Positions 51,606-52,343 of a stretch of DNA of 52,343 nt are shown here, piece by piece. Numbering within the stretch: the first letter of the stretch is position 1; each line of letters begins with the position of its first letter. The translations under genes and the position numbers were made by a program. The stretch is from the NCBI RefSeq assembly GCF_002167005.1, contig NZ_NHTN01000019.1:1-52343 (forward strand), given 5' to 3'. The DNA comes from Indiicoccus explosivorum (GTDB taxonomy: Bacteria; Bacillota; Bacilli; Bacillales_A; Planococcaceae). The notes beneath the pieces were generated by a model, which had not been told where the DNA came from, did no database searches, and was given only the letters and a program-made list of their open reading frames with translations.

Positions 51606-51998
51606 TTGGCACAAGTTCAATATATCGGCACAGGCCGTCGCAAAAGCTCCGTTGCCCGCGTACGTCTCGTACCAGGCGATGGCACTATCACAATCAATAA
51701 CCGCAGCGCGGAAGACTATATCCCATATGCATCGCTTCGCGAAGTCATCAAGCAGCCGCTTGCAGCTACTGAAACGCTCGGGAGCTATGACATCTTCGTC
51801 AATGTGAACGGCGGTGGCTTTACAGGCCAGGCCGGCGCTATCCGTCACGGAATTGCACGCGCACTTCTGCAAGTGGATCCGGATTTCCGTCCGGCACTGA
51901 AATCTGCAGGACTGCTCACACGTGATGCCCGCATGAAAGAACGTAAAAAATACGGCCTCAAAGCGGCACGCCGTGCACCACAGTTCTCAAAACGTTAA
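51606..51998 (+). CDS. rpsI: 30S ribosomal protein S9
   Basis: S9's C-terminal tail reaches P-site tRNA. The 130-residue protein has '[19 protein letters not shown]' (about 6-24), 'HGIARALLQ' and the conserved tail 'RRAPQFSKR' with the tRNA-contacting final arginine. The start is TTG at 51606 with AGAGGAGG upstream. Confidence 0.98.
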   Translation: MAQVQYIGTGRRKSSVARVRLVPGDGTITINNRSAEDYIPYASLREVIKQPLAATETLGSYDIFVNVNGGGFTGQAGAIRHGIARALLQVDPDFRPALKSAGLLTRDARMKERKKYGLKAARRAPQFSKR

Positions 51999-52014
51999 TT
52001 CAAAAAACAGCATG

Positions 52015-52053
52015 CAGGCTGTCCCATCATTCATGGGACAGCCTGTTTTTTTT
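52015..52053 (+). terminator. Bidirectional terminator between rpsI and crtO
   Basis: A perfect 13-bp stem (CAGGCTGTCCCAT / ATGGGACAGCCTG) with a 5-base loop is followed by eight T on the plus strand. On the minus strand the same hairpin is followed after seven bases by six T, so it can end both converging transcripts. Confidence 0.93.
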
Positions 52054-52069
52054 ATGACTGCCTGAACAG

Positions 52070-52342
52070 TCAAATCAGTGGGCGGTCCGTTCCTTCAAGG
52101 GAATTCCGCTTTTCCCGAATGCGGAGTCTTTGGAAACGGGGACGGTTGTAGCGCTGGATCAGGATGAAGGGGATATTGGCCATAAGCGCATAACCTACCA
52201 TGAACCAGCCCGCCCAGGCCGGATTCCAGAGGAAAAACAAAAAAGATGGCGGAATCAGAAGCCAATGCGTCAGCTCAGCCCGCCGGGATTCAGTGGTGAA
52301 CCGGTCAAAGTAATCCGCTGAATGTCCCAGGAGCCGCTTTTT
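52070..52342 (-). CDS. crtO: Glycosyl-4,4'-diaponeurosporenoate acyltransferase CrtO, 3' part
   Basis: CrtO attaches the fatty acyl chain in the last step of staphyloxanthin-type C30 carotenoid synthesis. Read on the minus strand, 90 codons run from the window edge to a TGA at 52072-52070. The sequence carries the blocks I recall from Staphylococcus aureus CrtO: 'RRAELTHW' (about 20-27 of the fragment), then 'MANIPFILIQRYNRPRF' (54-70). Two hydrophobic segments lie at about 27-40 and 44-63, indicating a membrane protein. The N-terminal half, start codon and neighbouring crt genes are outside the window. Confidence 0.88.
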   Translation of the reverse strand, partial: KKRLLGHSADYFDRFTTESRRAELTHWLLIPPSFLFFLWNPAWAGWFMVGYALMANIPFILIQRYNRPRFQRLRIREKRNSLEGTDRPLI

Positions 52343-52343
52343 T

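Noticed and set aside
52130-52321. 63-codon plus-strand frame at the window end
   Set aside because: It lies antisense to the crtO fragment, which has clear family similarity. No ribosome-binding site.

Overview
The window is the conserved transcription and translation core of a moderately GC-rich Bacillales chromosome. Gene order follows the clpC-operon, sigH, rplKAJL-rpoBC, str, S10-spc-alpha, ecf-truA-rplM-rpsI layout known from Bacillus subtilis. The last 274 bases hold, on the minus strand, the 3' end of a crtO-like acyltransferase gene of the C30 carotenoid (staphyloxanthin-type) pathway. That gene, and the absence of disA, rpmGB, rplGB, mapA and ybzG from their usual B. subtilis positions, point to Planococcaceae or a close relative. 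The family assignment is inference. No IS element, prophage, CRISPR array, tRNA or rRNA gene was seen.

Layout. 1-400: a terminator and a small DUF3006-type gene. 423-5105: the CtsR-repressed ctsR-mcsA-mcsB-clpC stress operon with a clear promoter and operator. 5180-10495: radA, yacL, ispD-ispF and gltX. 10497-14553: a cysteine T-box leader, then cysE-cysS-mrnC-rlmB-rae1. 14558-16223: sigH, secE and nusG, each with its own visible control signal. 16231-19405: rplK-rplA-rplJ-rplL and the methyltransferase ybxB. 19402-26934: rpoB-rpoC. 26944-31576: rpsL-rpsG-fusA-tuf. 31638-33036: an inserted antiporter-family membrane protein. 33118-47478: the S10, spc and alpha ribosomal protein genes with secY, adk, infA and rpoA. 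47521-50940: a structured leader, ecfA1-ecfA2-ecfT and truA. 50973-52053: an L13-type leader, rplM-rpsI and a bidirectional terminator. 52070-52342, minus strand: partial crtO.

How the genes work together. Ribosomal proteins, RNA polymerase subunits, elongation and initiation factors, SecY/SecE, adenylate kinase and rRNA/tRNA modification enzymes form the growth-rate machinery. The Clp/McsB branch handles protein quality control. GltX, CysS and CysE supply charged tRNA and cysteine. IspD/IspF feed isoprenoid synthesis. The Ecf module energises vitamin uptake.

The protein genes are ordinary for this locus; the unusual content is in the RNA between them. Most notable: two copies of an L1-stalk mimic flanking the rplK gene; an rpoB leader with an apparent terminator/antiterminator switch; a compact, possibly pseudoknotted leader upstream of ecfA1; a multi-helix segment between adk and infA where map normally lies; a hairpin inserted between the Shine-Dalgarno and start codon of nusG; and an L2 gene that runs 24 codons past its normal end, probably through a one-base change in an A run. 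All structures were found by eye, without folding software or homology searches.
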